Origin: Burkholderia cenocepacia
GTDB lineage: Bacteria; Pseudomonadota; Gammaproteobacteria; Burkholderiales; Burkholderiaceae
Direction of reading: 5' to 3'
Length of the DNA stretch: 64,000 nt
NCBI RefSeq assembly: GCF_014211915.1
Contig: NZ_CP060040.1
Location: forward strand, 1,178,001-1,242,000
The notes under the pieces are model-generated. The model did no database searches, was not told the origin of the DNA, and saw only the letters and a list, made by a program, of their open reading frames with translations. Positions within the stretch are counted from its first letter, which is position 1. Each line of letters opens with the position of its first letter. The position numbers were made by a program, and so were the translations under genes. This document shows positions 35,485-43,774 of this stretch, in pieces.

Positions 35485-36045
35485 ATGTCTACCGCTCCCA
35501 CCTGCGTCGTGCGCGACGCGACCGACGCCGACCTCGATGCGATCCACGCGATCTATGCACACCACGTTCACCACAGCGTCGCGTCGTTCGAGGAAACGCC
35601 GCCCGATGTCGCCGAACTGCGCGCCCGCCGCGACGCGGTGCTCAACCACGGGCTGCCGTATCTCGTCGCCGAATGGGACGGCCGCGTGGCCGGCTACGCG
35701 TACGCGACGCCCTACCGCACGCGCAGCGCGTACCGCTTCGCGATCGAGGATTCGATCTACATCGACGACGCGCAGCGCGGCCGCGGCATCGGCCGCGCGC
35801 TGCTCGAGGCGCTGATCGCGCGCTGCGAAGGCGGCCCGTGGCGGCAGATGATCGCGGTGATCGCCGACGGCGGCACCGGCGGCTCGACGTCGCTGCATCG
35901 TGCGTTCGGCTTCGAACCGGCCGGCCTGCTGAAAGCGGTCGGCTTCAAGCACGGCCGCTGGATCGACACGGCGCTGCTGCAGCGCCCGCTCGGCGACGGC
36001 GCGAACACGCGCCCCGCCTCGCCCGAGCCTGCCGCCGCGCGCTAG
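35485..36045 (+). CDS. GNAT family N-acetyltransferase (phosphinothricin acetyltransferase-like)
   Basis: A 186-residue GCN5-related acetyltransferase. The N-terminal VRDATDADLDAIHAIYAHHV, central YATPYRTRSAYRFAIEDSIYID and acetyl-CoA pyrophosphate-binding loop QRGRGIGRALLEALI follow the pattern of the PAT/bar subgroup, which acetylates phosphinothricin or methionine sulfoximine-like amines. The actual substrate is not known. It is followed after 9 bases by a MerR regulator gene, probably in one transcript. Confidence 0.92.
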   Translation: MSTAPTCVVRDATDADLDAIHAIYAHHVHHSVASFEETPPDVAELRARRDAVLNHGLPYLVAEWDGRVAGYAYATPYRTRSAYRFAIEDSIYIDDAQRGRGIGRALLEALIARCEGGPWRQMIAVIADGGTGGSTSLHRAFGFEPAGLLKAVGFKHGRWIDTALLQRPLGDGANTRPASPEPAAAR

Positions 36046-36054
36046 AATGGCCGC

Positions 36055-36903
36055 ATGTCAAAACAGACTCATTCCACGCCCGACGAGGCCACGCCGGATT
36101 CCCGCAACGAGTACACGGTCGACGAACTCGCGCGCGTGTCCGACACCACCGTGCGCAACGTCCGCGCCTACCAGGATCGCGGGCTGCTGGCGCCGCCGGA
36201 GAAACGCGGGCGCGTCGGCATCTACGACGACACGCACGTCGCGCGCCTGAAGCTGATCAACCATCTGCTCGCGCGCGGCTACACGCTGTCGAACATCCAG
36301 GACCTGATCAAGGCGATCGACGAAGGCCACGACCTGCGCTCGATCCTCGGCCTCGAAAACGCGATCGGCGGCCGCTGGTCACACGAGCTGCCGAAAACCT
36401 ATTCGCTCGCGCAACTCGCGCAGATGTTCGGCCCGCAAGCGACCACGCAACTGTCGCGCGTGACCGAACTCGGGCTGCTCGAACGGCGCGGCCTGTCGTT
36501 CGTCGCGAAAAGCCCCGCGCTGCTCGAGGCGGCGGCCGCGATGACGAAGGAAGGGATTCCGCCGCGCGAGCTGCTCGACGTGATCAGCCTCGCGCGGCCG
36601 CATTTCGACGCGATCGCGCGGCTGCTCGTCGATCTCGTCGTGAAGCGGCTCGACCGCTACGACGCCGGCACGCTGCCGCCGGCCACCGACGTGCCCGAAC
36701 TGGTCGACGCGATCTGGCGGCTGCGCCCGCTCGCGGCCGTGTTCGTCGAAGGCGAGACGAACCGCGCGCTCGAAACCGCGGCCGGCGCGTATCTCGGCGG
36801 CCGGGTCGCGACGATCCTCGACAAAAAGCTCAGCGACGAAGCCGCGCGGCAGTCCGGCGCGCCGGATACGTCCGATCCGGCAGGCCACGACGACAAAGCA
36901 TAG
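36055..36903 (+). CDS. MerR family transcriptional regulator
   Basis: A 282-residue regulator with an N-terminal MerR winged helix (YTVDELARVSDTTVRNVRAYQDRGLLAPPEKRGRVG, residues about 20-55). A long helical C-terminal region follows that lacks the cysteine metal-binding motif of MerR/SoxR proteins. Regions such as YSLAQLAQMFGP suggest a second DNA-binding-like helix pair. It is likely cotranscribed with the acetyltransferase gene. Effector and targets are unknown. Confidence 0.9.
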   Translation: MSKQTHSTPDEATPDSRNEYTVDELARVSDTTVRNVRAYQDRGLLAPPEKRGRVGIYDDTHVARLKLINHLLARGYTLSNIQDLIKAIDEGHDLRSILGLENAIGGRWSHELPKTYSLAQLAQMFGPQATTQLSRVTELGLLERRGLSFVAKSPALLEAAAAMTKEGIPPRELLDVISLARPHFDAIARLLVDLVVKRLDRYDAGTLPPATDVPELVDAIWRLRPLAAVFVEGETNRALETAAGAYLGGRVATILDKKLSDEAARQSGAPDTSDPAGHDDKA

Positions 36904-37026
36904 GGCCGACGCCGTCATATCCATATCGGCAATGCTTCGTTTGCGGGCACGATCGCCCATGCGACGATTCTTCCAACCGAGCGGCACCGGCCGCTCTCCG
37001 AAGATGCCTCGCATGGAGTTCATTCG

Positions 37027-38007
37027 ATGATTCGTTTCACCCGCTGGTTCACCCGCGCCGCCGCCGTCTCGCTGGTCGCCTTGTCCGCCGCGTCGGCGTT
37101 CGCGCAAGGCGGCGCCGACAAGATCGTGCGCATCGGTTATCAAAAGGCCGGCCTGCTGTCGATCGTCAAGGCGCAAGGCGCGCTCGAAGCGCGGCTCAAG
37201 CCGCTCGGCTATGGCGTCCAGTGGTTCGAATTCCCGGCCGGCCCGCAACTGCTCGAAGCACTGAACGCGAACAGCATCGACTTCGGCTACACGGGCGCGC
37301 CGCCGCCCGTGTTCGCGCAGGCGGCCGGCGTGCAGTTCGTCTATGTCGGCGCGGAACCGCCGGCGCCGCACAACGAAGCCGTGTTCGTGAAGGCCGATTC
37401 GCCGATCCGGACGGTGGCCGGCCTGCGCGGCAAGAAGGTCGCGCTGCAGAAAGGCTCGAGCGCGAACTACCTGCTGCTCGAGGCGCTGAAGAAGGCCGGC
37501 GTGCGCTATGACGAAATCCAGCCGGTCTATCTCCCGCCGGCCGACGCGCGCGCCGCGTTCGAAAGCGGCAACGTCGATGCGTGGGCGGTTTGGGACCCGT
37601 ACTACGCGGCCGCGCAGAGCGCGCTGAAGGTGCGCATGTTGTCCGACTACACGGGGCTCGCGGCGACCAACAATTTCTACGAGGCGACGCGGAGTTTCGC
37701 GCAACAGCATCCCGACGTGGTCGGCGCGATCCTGAAACAGGCACGCGAAACGGGCCAGTGGGTCAACGGGCATCCGGCCGACACGGCCGCGCTGCTGGCG
37801 CCGAAGGTCGGGTTGCCGCAGGCGCTCGTCGAGACGTGGATCAAGCGCGTGCCGTTCGGCGCGGTGCCGCTCGACGAGCGCATCGTCGCCGCGCAGCAAG
37901 GTGTGGCCGATGCGTTCTACGCGGCGAAGCTGATTCCGCAGAAGCTGAGCGTGGCCGACAACGCCTGGGTCGACAAGAACGTCGCGAGTGCGCTGGCGGC
38001 GAAGTAA
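37027..38007 (+). CDS. Aliphatic sulfonate ABC transporter substrate-binding protein
   Basis: A 326-residue periplasmic binding protein with a clear signal peptide (cleavage expected after SAFA) and the SsuA/TauA-type fold: KIVRIGYQKAGLLSIVKAQGALEARL, FEFPAGPQLLEALNANSIDFGYTGAPPPVFAQAAG, and LPPADARAAFESGNVDAWAVWDPY. It should bind aliphatic sulfonates or related compounds for uptake. No permease or ATPase gene (ssuB/ssuC-like) is adjacent, so it is an orphan that must share a transporter encoded elsewhere. It has its own upstream region of 123 bases. Confidence 0.92.
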   Translation: MIRFTRWFTRAAAVSLVALSAASAFAQGGADKIVRIGYQKAGLLSIVKAQGALEARLKPLGYGVQWFEFPAGPQLLEALNANSIDFGYTGAPPPVFAQAAGVQFVYVGAEPPAPHNEAVFVKADSPIRTVAGLRGKKVALQKGSSANYLLLEALKKAGVRYDEIQPVYLPPADARAAFESGNVDAWAVWDPYYAAAQSALKVRMLSDYTGLAATNNFYEATRSFAQQHPDVVGAILKQARETGQWVNGHPADTAALLAPKVGLPQALVETWIKRVPFGAVPLDERIVAAQQGVADAFYAAKLIPQKLSVADNAWVDKNVASALAAK

Positions 38008-38086
38008 TACGCGCGGCACCCTCCCTCAGCGGGCCGGCCGGGCGCGATGCCCCGCCGGCCGCTTTCATGTCCCGCGCGGCACGCCC

Positions 38087-39055
38087 TCAACGCAACGCGT
38101 TCGCCACCTTCTTCTGCCGCCACAGACACAGCAGATCGCACGCGACATGCGCGGCCGCGATCGCCGTGATGTCCGCATGATCGTACGCGGGCGCCACCTC
38201 CACCACATCCGCTCCGACCAGATTCACCGCCCCGAGCGAGCGCACGATCGCCAGCGCCTGCGCTGACGACAAGCCGCCCGCCACCGGCGTCCCCGTTCCC
38301 GGCGCGAACGCCGGATCGAGGCAATCGATGTCGAAGGTCAGATACGCAGGCCGCGCGCCGACGATCTCGACGATCCGCTCGACCGCCGCCCGCGCACCAT
38401 GGTCATGCACCCACGCGGCATCGAGCCGCTCGATCCCGAGAAAGTCGTCGTTCCACGTGCGGATGCCGACCTGCACCGACGTCGCGGGATCGATCAGCCC
38501 TTCCTTCACGGCCTTGTAGAACATCGTCCCGTGATTGAGGCTGTCCGGATCGTCGTCGGCCCACGTATCGCAATGCGCGTCGAAGTGAATCAGCGACAGC
38601 GGCTTGCCGTAGCGCTCCGCGTGCGCGACCAGCAACGGATACGTGATGTAGTGATCGCCGCCGAGCGTCAGCATCTTCGCGCCCGAGCGCAGGATCGTGC
38701 GCGCATGCTCGACGATCGCCGGCTTGATCGACAGCGGATTGTGCGCGTCGAACCAGCAGTCGCCGTAGTCGACGGCCGCGAGATCGTCGAACGGATCGAA
38801 GCCCCACGGATACGGATGGAGCTCCGCGAGCTGCACGCTCGCCGCGCGGATCGCGGCCGGCCCGAGCCGCGCGCCGGAACGATAGGTCGTCGCGAGATCG
38901 AGCGGCACGCCGGAGATCGCGACGTCGACGCCGTCGAGCGCGCGCGAGTAATTGCGGCGCATGAACGACAGCACGCCCGCATAGGTGTTTTCGATCGAGG
39001 AACCGTACGGCGTCGTGCGACGGATCGCGCCGTCGCCGTGGAGAAGTTCGGTCAT
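38087..39055 (-). CDS. speB: Agmatinase/ureohydrolase family protein
   Basis: A 322-residue manganese ureohydrolase. Metal ligands are visible: His135 (GGDHYITYP), Asp159/His161/Asp163 (FDAHCDT) and the Asp pair in TFDIDCLDPAFAPGTGTPVAGG. The family includes agmatinase (agmatine to putrescine plus urea) and guanidinobutyrase; overall pattern favours agmatinase, but Burkholderia guanidinobutyrases are close relatives, so the symbol is tentative. It converges on the sulfonate-binding protein gene. A urea transporter gene lies ~6.5 kb away but is not in the same operon. Confidence 0.88.
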   Translation of the reverse strand: MTELLHGDGAIRRTTPYGSSIENTYAGVLSFMRRNYSRALDGVDVAISGVPLDLATTYRSGARLGPAAIRAASVQLAELHPYPWGFDPFDDLAAVDYGDCWFDAHNPLSIKPAIVEHARTILRSGAKMLTLGGDHYITYPLLVAHAERYGKPLSLIHFDAHCDTWADDDPDSLNHGTMFYKAVKEGLIDPATSVQVGIRTWNDDFLGIERLDAAWVHDHGARAAVERIVEIVGARPAYLTFDIDCLDPAFAPGTGTPVAGGLSSAQALAIVRSLGAVNLVGADVVEVAPAYDHADITAIAAAHVACDLLCLWRQKKVANALR

Positions 39056-39420
39056 GGTCGGACCTGTTTTCGTGGGGAGCCGGCGCCGCCCTTCGCATCA
39101 GCGCGCGGGCCGGGCACGGCATGGATTCATCGGCACGCCCCGGCTCGCGCATCCGGTCGCGCGGCCAGGCGGGACATCGACAACGGCAATACCGCGGCGA
39201 TCATAGCAAGCCGAATCGCAGCCGTTGCCCCGGTTCGGCCGGGGCAACGCGCGGAAAAACCAGCGGCGGCATCGCGGCTCGTCGCCGTCGTTTCCTAGAA
39301 GGATTCGCCGGTTTTCGCGCATCCGTTCTTCCGGATAATGGCCGGCAGCCGCGCCCTCGACGGCGCGCCGTCCGCTGCCGGCCGCCCACCGCAGACGACG
39401 ACAACCCGGAGACACCCGCC
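39056..39420. other. Divergent intergenic region speB / yhhN
   Basis: These 365 bases hold no supported gene. They must include the agmatinase promoter (minus strand) and the YhhN promoter (plus strand). I see no strong operator or hairpin. Confidence 0.3.
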
Positions 39421-40092
39421 TTGATCGCCACGCTTCCCGCCACCTATCGCCGGCTCTGGCCGCTCGCCATCGCCGCGGCGTTGCTGTACGGACTGTCGCT
39501 CGCCGCCGCACCCTATCCGGGCCAGGCCGCCGCGAAAGCCGCGATGGGCATCCTGCTGCTCGCGGCGGGCAGCACCTGCGGCGCGCCGCGCGAACGCGCG
39601 TGGCTGTGCGCGGCGCTCGCGACCGCCGTGCTCGGCGACGTACTGCTCGCGCTGCCCGACTGGCGGCTGTCGTTCGTCCTCGGCCTCGGCGCGTTCCTGC
39701 TCACGCACCTGTGTTATTGCGCGATCTTCTTCCGGTGGCGCGCGCGGCCGCACGGCTGGCGCATCGTTGCGCTCGTCGGGCTGTGGATCGCCGCGCCGGC
39801 GTTCTACGCGGCATTCTTCCCGCACCTCGGCGAGCTGCTGGCGCCGGTCGCCGTCTACATGCTCGTGCTGTGCGTGATGGCGAGCTTCGCGCTCGCCGCC
39901 CGCACGCGCGGCCCGCTGGTCGCCGTCGGCAGCCTGATCTTCGTCGGCTCCGACACGCTGATCGGCGTCGGCCGCTTCCTTGGCGGCTTTCCGGGCATCG
40001 ACTATCTGATCTGGGGCCTCTACGCGCTCGCGCAGGTCACGATCGTGGCCGGGGTTTTCCATGAGACGGCCGCCCGATCGATCCGTCCCTGA
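39421..40092 (+). CDS. YhhN family (lysoplasmalogenase-like) membrane protein
   Basis: A 223-residue protein with about eight hydrophobic helices in the YhhN/TMEM86 pattern: KAAMGILLLAAGS, ALATAVLGDVLLALPDWRLSFVLGLGAFLLTHLCY, and FVGSDTLIGVGRF with the conserved acidic residues of the family. Members hydrolyse lysoplasmalogens in vertebrates; bacterial function is mostly unknown. The only sensible start is TTG 39421, preceded by GGAG at about 10 bases; there is no ATG before the first helix. It is followed by a good terminator, so it is monocistronic. Confidence 0.85.
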   Translation: MIATLPATYRRLWPLAIAAALLYGLSLAAAPYPGQAAAKAAMGILLLAAGSTCGAPRERAWLCAALATAVLGDVLLALPDWRLSFVLGLGAFLLTHLCYCAIFFRWRARPHGWRIVALVGLWIAAPAFYAAFFPHLGELLAPVAVYMLVLCVMASFALAARTRGPLVAVGSLIFVGSDTLIGVGRFLGGFPGIDYLIWGLYALAQVTIVAGVFHETAARSIRP

Positions 40093-40101
40093 TACCGTTT
40101 C

Positions 40102-40134
40102 AAACGGACCGTCGTGCGCCGGCGGTCCCGTTTC
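40102..40134 (+). terminator. Intrinsic terminator after yhhN
   Basis: Stem AAACGGACCG / CGGTCC(C)GTTT with a GC-rich loop, 10 bases after the stop codon, followed on the plus strand by TTTCTTTTCC. This is the expected layout of a Rho-independent terminator. Confidence 0.7.
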
Positions 40135-40286
40135 TTTTCCGTCTCGCCCTGCCGACGGCCTTTTCCGGCCATCCCGCATTGCGGAAACCGGACCGTTCCA
40201 AACCCCGCTCAGCCTTTGCCCGCCTGGCTTCCGGCCCTTAGAGCCCCGCTTCTAGCCTCTTGCGGTTTCCGGGTTCACCCACTATC

Positions 40287-40306
40287 GTTACATCAAACAA
40301 TGTAAC
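40287..40306. promoter_or_regulatory. Inverted repeat GTTACAT-N6-ATGTAAC before the monooxygenase operon
   Basis: A perfect 7-bp dyad with a 6-base spacer in an AT-rich pocket, 32 bases upstream of ATG 40339. TetR-family repressors often bind 18-22 bp dyads of this shape. The first gene of a four-gene operon follows immediately, so this is a good operator candidate; no regulator gene is adjacent. Confidence 0.55.
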
Positions 40307-40338
40307 ATTCAAAAATGAGCCAAATCGGAGACACCCGG

Positions 40339-41919
40339 ATGAATGCTCGCACGTTGCCTTTCGGTCCACCTGGTCATGACGGCCTGGACGAAACCATCGA
40401 CATCGCCATCATCGGCACCGGCTTCGCCGGCCTCGGGATGGCGATCCGCCTGAAACAGACAGGCGTGACCGACTTCGTCGTCCTCGAGAAGGCCGCGTCG
40501 GTCGGCGGCACGTGGCGCGACAATCATTACCCCGGGTGTGCATGCGACGTGCAATCGCACGTCTATTCGTTCTCGTTCGCGCCGAACCCGCGCTGGACGC
40601 GCATGTTCGCGCCGCAGCCGGAGATCCGCGCGTATCTCGAAGACTGCGTGCAGCGCTTCGGCGTCGGTCCGCACCTGCGGCTGAATCACGAATTGCAGCG
40701 CGCCGAGTACGACGAAGCCGCGCAACGCTGGCGCCTCACGTTCGCGAACGGCAAGCGGCTGTCCGCGCGCGTGCTGGTGTCGGGGATGGGCGGCCTGTCG
40801 CGCGCCGCGCTGCCGGCGATTCCCGGCGTCGAAACCTTCCAGGGCCGTGCGTTCCATTCGCAGCAGTGGGATCACGACTACCCGCTCGAAGGCAAGCGCG
40901 TCGCGGTGATCGGCACCGGCGCGAGCGCGATCCAGTTCGTGCCGCAGATCGCGCCGCGCGTGAAGTCGCTCGCGCTATTCCAGCGCACGCCGCCGTGGAT
41001 CATGCCGAAGCCCGACCGCAACCTGAGCGGCTTCGAGAAATGGCTGTTCCGCACGCTGCCGTTCACGCAGAAGGTCGTGCGCAGCGGCATCTACTGGATG
41101 CTCGAATCGCGCGTGCTCGGCTTCGCGATCCATCCGTCGCTGATGAAGAACGTGCAGAAGCTCGCGCTGCGCCACATCCGCAAGCAGATTCCCGATCCGG
41201 AGCTGCGCAAGGTGGTCACGCCGAACTACACGCTCGGCTGCAAGCGCGTGCTGATCTCGAACGACTACTACCCGGCGCTGTCGCGCAAGAACGTCGACGT
41301 GATCACGACCGGCATCGACCATATCGAAGCCGACGCGGTCGTGACGACCGACGGCAAGCGCCATGAAGTCGACTGCCTGATCTACGGCACCGGCTTCCAG
41401 GTGGCCGACCCGTATCCGCGCGGCGCGATCATCGGCCGCGGCGGCCTCGATATCGTCGATGCATGGCGCGACGGCGCACACGCGTATCTCGGCACGACGC
41501 TGCCCGGCTACCCGAACTTCTTCATGATCGTCGGCCCGAACACGGGCCTCGGCCACAACTCGATGGTGTTCATGATCGAGTCGCAGATCGAATACATCCT
41601 CGGCGCGCTGCAGGCGATGCGCCGCGAGCGCGCCGAGGCGATCGAGGTGCGCCCGCTCGTCGAGGCGCAGTTCAACAGCGACCTGCAGGGCAAGCTCAAG
41701 AAGGCGATCTGGTCGACGGGCGGCTGCAAGAGCTGGTACCTCGACCCGCGCACCGGCAAGAACACGACGCTGTGGCCGGGCTTCACCTGGCGCTTCCGGC
41801 AGGCCACCGCGCACTTCTCGATCGCCGATTACCACGCGTATCGCGCACCACACGACACGACCGCGCGGCCCGCCGCCGCGCCGGCCGCTTCCGCTTCCAC
41901 GTCCGCCGAAGCGGCCTGA
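40339..41919 (+). CDS. Flavin-containing / Baeyer-Villiger-type monooxygenase
   Basis: A 526-residue flavoprotein: FAD motif GTGFAG (residues 26-31) followed by ASVGGTWRDNHYPGCACD, the Baeyer-Villiger-like fingerprint FQGRAFHSQQWDHDYP (a relaxed form of FxGxxxHxxxWP), then NADPH motif GTGASA. It uses NADPH and oxygen to insert an oxygen atom in a ketone or hydroxylate a lipid-like substrate. ATG 40339 is preferred over 40315 because GGAG lies 8 bases upstream and the earlier ATG abuts the dyad with no ribosome-binding site. It leads an operon with an SDR, a putative metal protein and an alpha/beta hydrolase, a set reminiscent of lipid-modifying FMO operons such as mycobacterial mymA. Confidence 0.9.
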   Translation: MNARTLPFGPPGHDGLDETIDIAIIGTGFAGLGMAIRLKQTGVTDFVVLEKAASVGGTWRDNHYPGCACDVQSHVYSFSFAPNPRWTRMFAPQPEIRAYLEDCVQRFGVGPHLRLNHELQRAEYDEAAQRWRLTFANGKRLSARVLVSGMGGLSRAALPAIPGVETFQGRAFHSQQWDHDYPLEGKRVAVIGTGASAIQFVPQIAPRVKSLALFQRTPPWIMPKPDRNLSGFEKWLFRTLPFTQKVVRSGIYWMLESRVLGFAIHPSLMKNVQKLALRHIRKQIPDPELRKVVTPNYTLGCKRVLISNDYYPALSRKNVDVITTGIDHIEADAVVTTDGKRHEVDCLIYGTGFQVADPYPRGAIIGRGGLDIVDAWRDGAHAYLGTTLPGYPNFFMIVGPNTGLGHNSMVFMIESQIEYILGALQAMRRERAEAIEVRPLVEAQFNSDLQGKLKKAIWSTGGCKSWYLDPRTGKNTTLWPGFTWRFRQATAHFSIADYHAYRAPHDTTARPAAAPAASASTSAEAA

Positions 41920-41939
41920 GCCAGACAAGGAGCCACGAC

Positions 41940-42869
41940 ATGAGAGATTTCGCCAACAAGGTCGCCGCGATCACGGGTGCCGGCTCGGGCATGGGCCGCG
42001 CGCTCGCGATCCAGCTCGCGCAGGCCGGCTGCCACGTGTCGCTCGCCGACAAGAACGGCGTCGGCCTCGCCGAAACCGAACGGATCGTCCGCGCGATCGC
42101 GCCAAACGTGCGCGTGTCGACGCGCGTCCTCGACGTCGGCGATCGCGACGCGATGTTCGCGTGGGCCGACGACACCGCGAAAGAGCACGGCAAGGTCAAC
42201 CTGATCTTCAACAATGCGGGCGTCGCGCTGTCGAGCACGATCGAAGGCATGGAATACAGCGATCTCGAGTGGATCGTGAACATCAACTTCTGGGGCGTCG
42301 TGCACGGCACGAAGGCGTTCCTGCCGTACCTGAAGGCATCGGGCGACGGCCACGTGATCAACACGTCGAGCATCTTCGGGATCTTCGCGCAGCCGGGCAT
42401 GAGCGGCTACAACGCGACCAAGTTCGCGGTGCGCGGCTTCACCGAATCGCTGCGCCAGGAACTCGACATGATGAAGTGCGGCGTGTCGGCCACCTGCGTG
42501 CATCCGGGCGGCATCCGCACGAACATCGCGCAGTCGAGCCGCGTCGCGAAGAACATGGTCGGCTTCATCGTCGAGAGCGAACAGCAAGGCAAGGACAGCT
42601 TCGAGAAGTTCTTCATCACGACCGCCGACGATGCCGCCCGCGCGATCCTCGCCGGCGTGCGCAAGAACAAGCGCCGCGTGCTGATCGGCCGCGACGCGAA
42701 GGGCGCGGACTGGATGGCGCGCATCCTGCCGGCCGCCTACCAGGCGCTCGTCGTGCTCGCGACCCGCCGCGAGGCCGCGAAGGCCCGCCGTGCCGCACGC
42801 GGCACGCCGGCGCCGGCCCCGGTGCACGCCACCTACAACAATGCAGGCAATCAGGGAGAACAATCATGA
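41940..42869 (+). CDS. SDR family oxidoreductase
   Basis: A 309-residue short-chain dehydrogenase with cofactor motif TGAGSGMG (residues 12-19), NNAG (91-94), catalytic Ser143/144, Tyr157 and Lys161 (YNATK), and a ~60-residue C-terminal extension. ATG 41940 follows AAGGAG. It would interconvert an alcohol and ketone, feeding or draining the upstream monooxygenase. Its stop overlaps the next start as ATGA (42866-42869), indicating translational coupling. Confidence 0.93.
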   Translation: MRDFANKVAAITGAGSGMGRALAIQLAQAGCHVSLADKNGVGLAETERIVRAIAPNVRVSTRVLDVGDRDAMFAWADDTAKEHGKVNLIFNNAGVALSSTIEGMEYSDLEWIVNINFWGVVHGTKAFLPYLKASGDGHVINTSSIFGIFAQPGMSGYNATKFAVRGFTESLRQELDMMKCGVSATCVHPGGIRTNIAQSSRVAKNMVGFIVESEQQGKDSFEKFFITTADDAARAILAGVRKNKRRVLIGRDAKGADWMARILPAAYQALVVLATRREAAKARRAARGTPAPAPVHATYNNAGNQGEQS

Positions 42870-43770
42870 CGACACCGAACATGATGCCCGTGCGGCGCGA
42901 CATCCGTTTCGCGCTGCCCCCGAACGCGCGAAGGACTGGCACGTGCAGGGCGTGCCGGTCACGCACTTCATGAATGCGCTGTCGCTGCTGTTCCCGGCCG
43001 GCGAACGCTTCTTCATGGATTCGGTGCGCAACTACCGCGACCGGATCGAGGACCCCGAGCTGAAGAAGCAGGTGATCGGCTTCATCGGCCAGGAAGCGAT
43101 GCACACGCGCGAGCACATCGAGTACAACGACCTGCTGCAGGCGTCCGGCCTGCCCGCGCACAAGCTCGACAAGCGCCTGTGGACGATCCTCGGCTGGTTC
43201 AAGAAGGTGCTGCCGCACTCGATGCAGCTGGCGATCACGATCGCGCTCGAGCACTACACGGCGATCCTCGCGAACCAGTTGCTGTCGGGCCACGAACACC
43301 GGATCGACGGCTCGGTCGAGGGCTACCAGCAGATGTGGATGTGGCATGCGATGGAGGAAACCGAGCACAAGGCGGTGTCCTACGACGTGTGGCGCACCGT
43401 GATGAAGCCGGGCCTCGGCAGCTACCTGTTGCGCACCGGCACGATGCTGACGACGACCGTGTTCTTCTGGGCCATCGTGTTCGACTTCCACGTGCGCCTG
43501 ATGCGCGCGCACCGTCGCGAACACGGCAAGTTCGGCGGCATGTGGCGCCTCGTGAAGTATCTGTACAGCCCGAAGAACGGGGTGTTCCCGAGCATCGCGC
43601 GCGAATGGCTCGACTACTTCCGCCCGGGCTTCCACCCGTGGGATCACGACAACCATCAATATCTGCAGGAGCTCGACACGCTGCTCGAGAACATCGACGC
43701 GACCAACGCGCGCTATGCCGCGCAAGCCGCCCCGCGCCGCGTGCCGCTGCATTCGGTTGCGCAGGCATGA
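42866..43770 (+). pseudogene. Metal-dependent hydrolase-like (PF10118-type) protein, one apparent frameshift
   Basis: ATG 42866 overlaps the SDR stop and has AGGGAG upstream. The frame reads MTTPNMMPVRRDIRFALPP, then breaks at the C5 run 42917-42921; one extra C restores PPERAKDWHVQGVPVTHFMNALS and a full ~301-residue protein ending at 43770. Family members are annotated as predicted metal-dependent hydrolases. Two ExxH pairs (QEAMHTREH and MEETEHK), plus a Glu-rich helix (ALEHYTAILAN), look like ferritin-type diiron ligands. It sits between the SDR and the alpha/beta hydrolase in one operon, so its loss would be odd; sequencing error is a real possibility. Confidence 0.75.
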
Positions 43771-43774
43771 TGCG

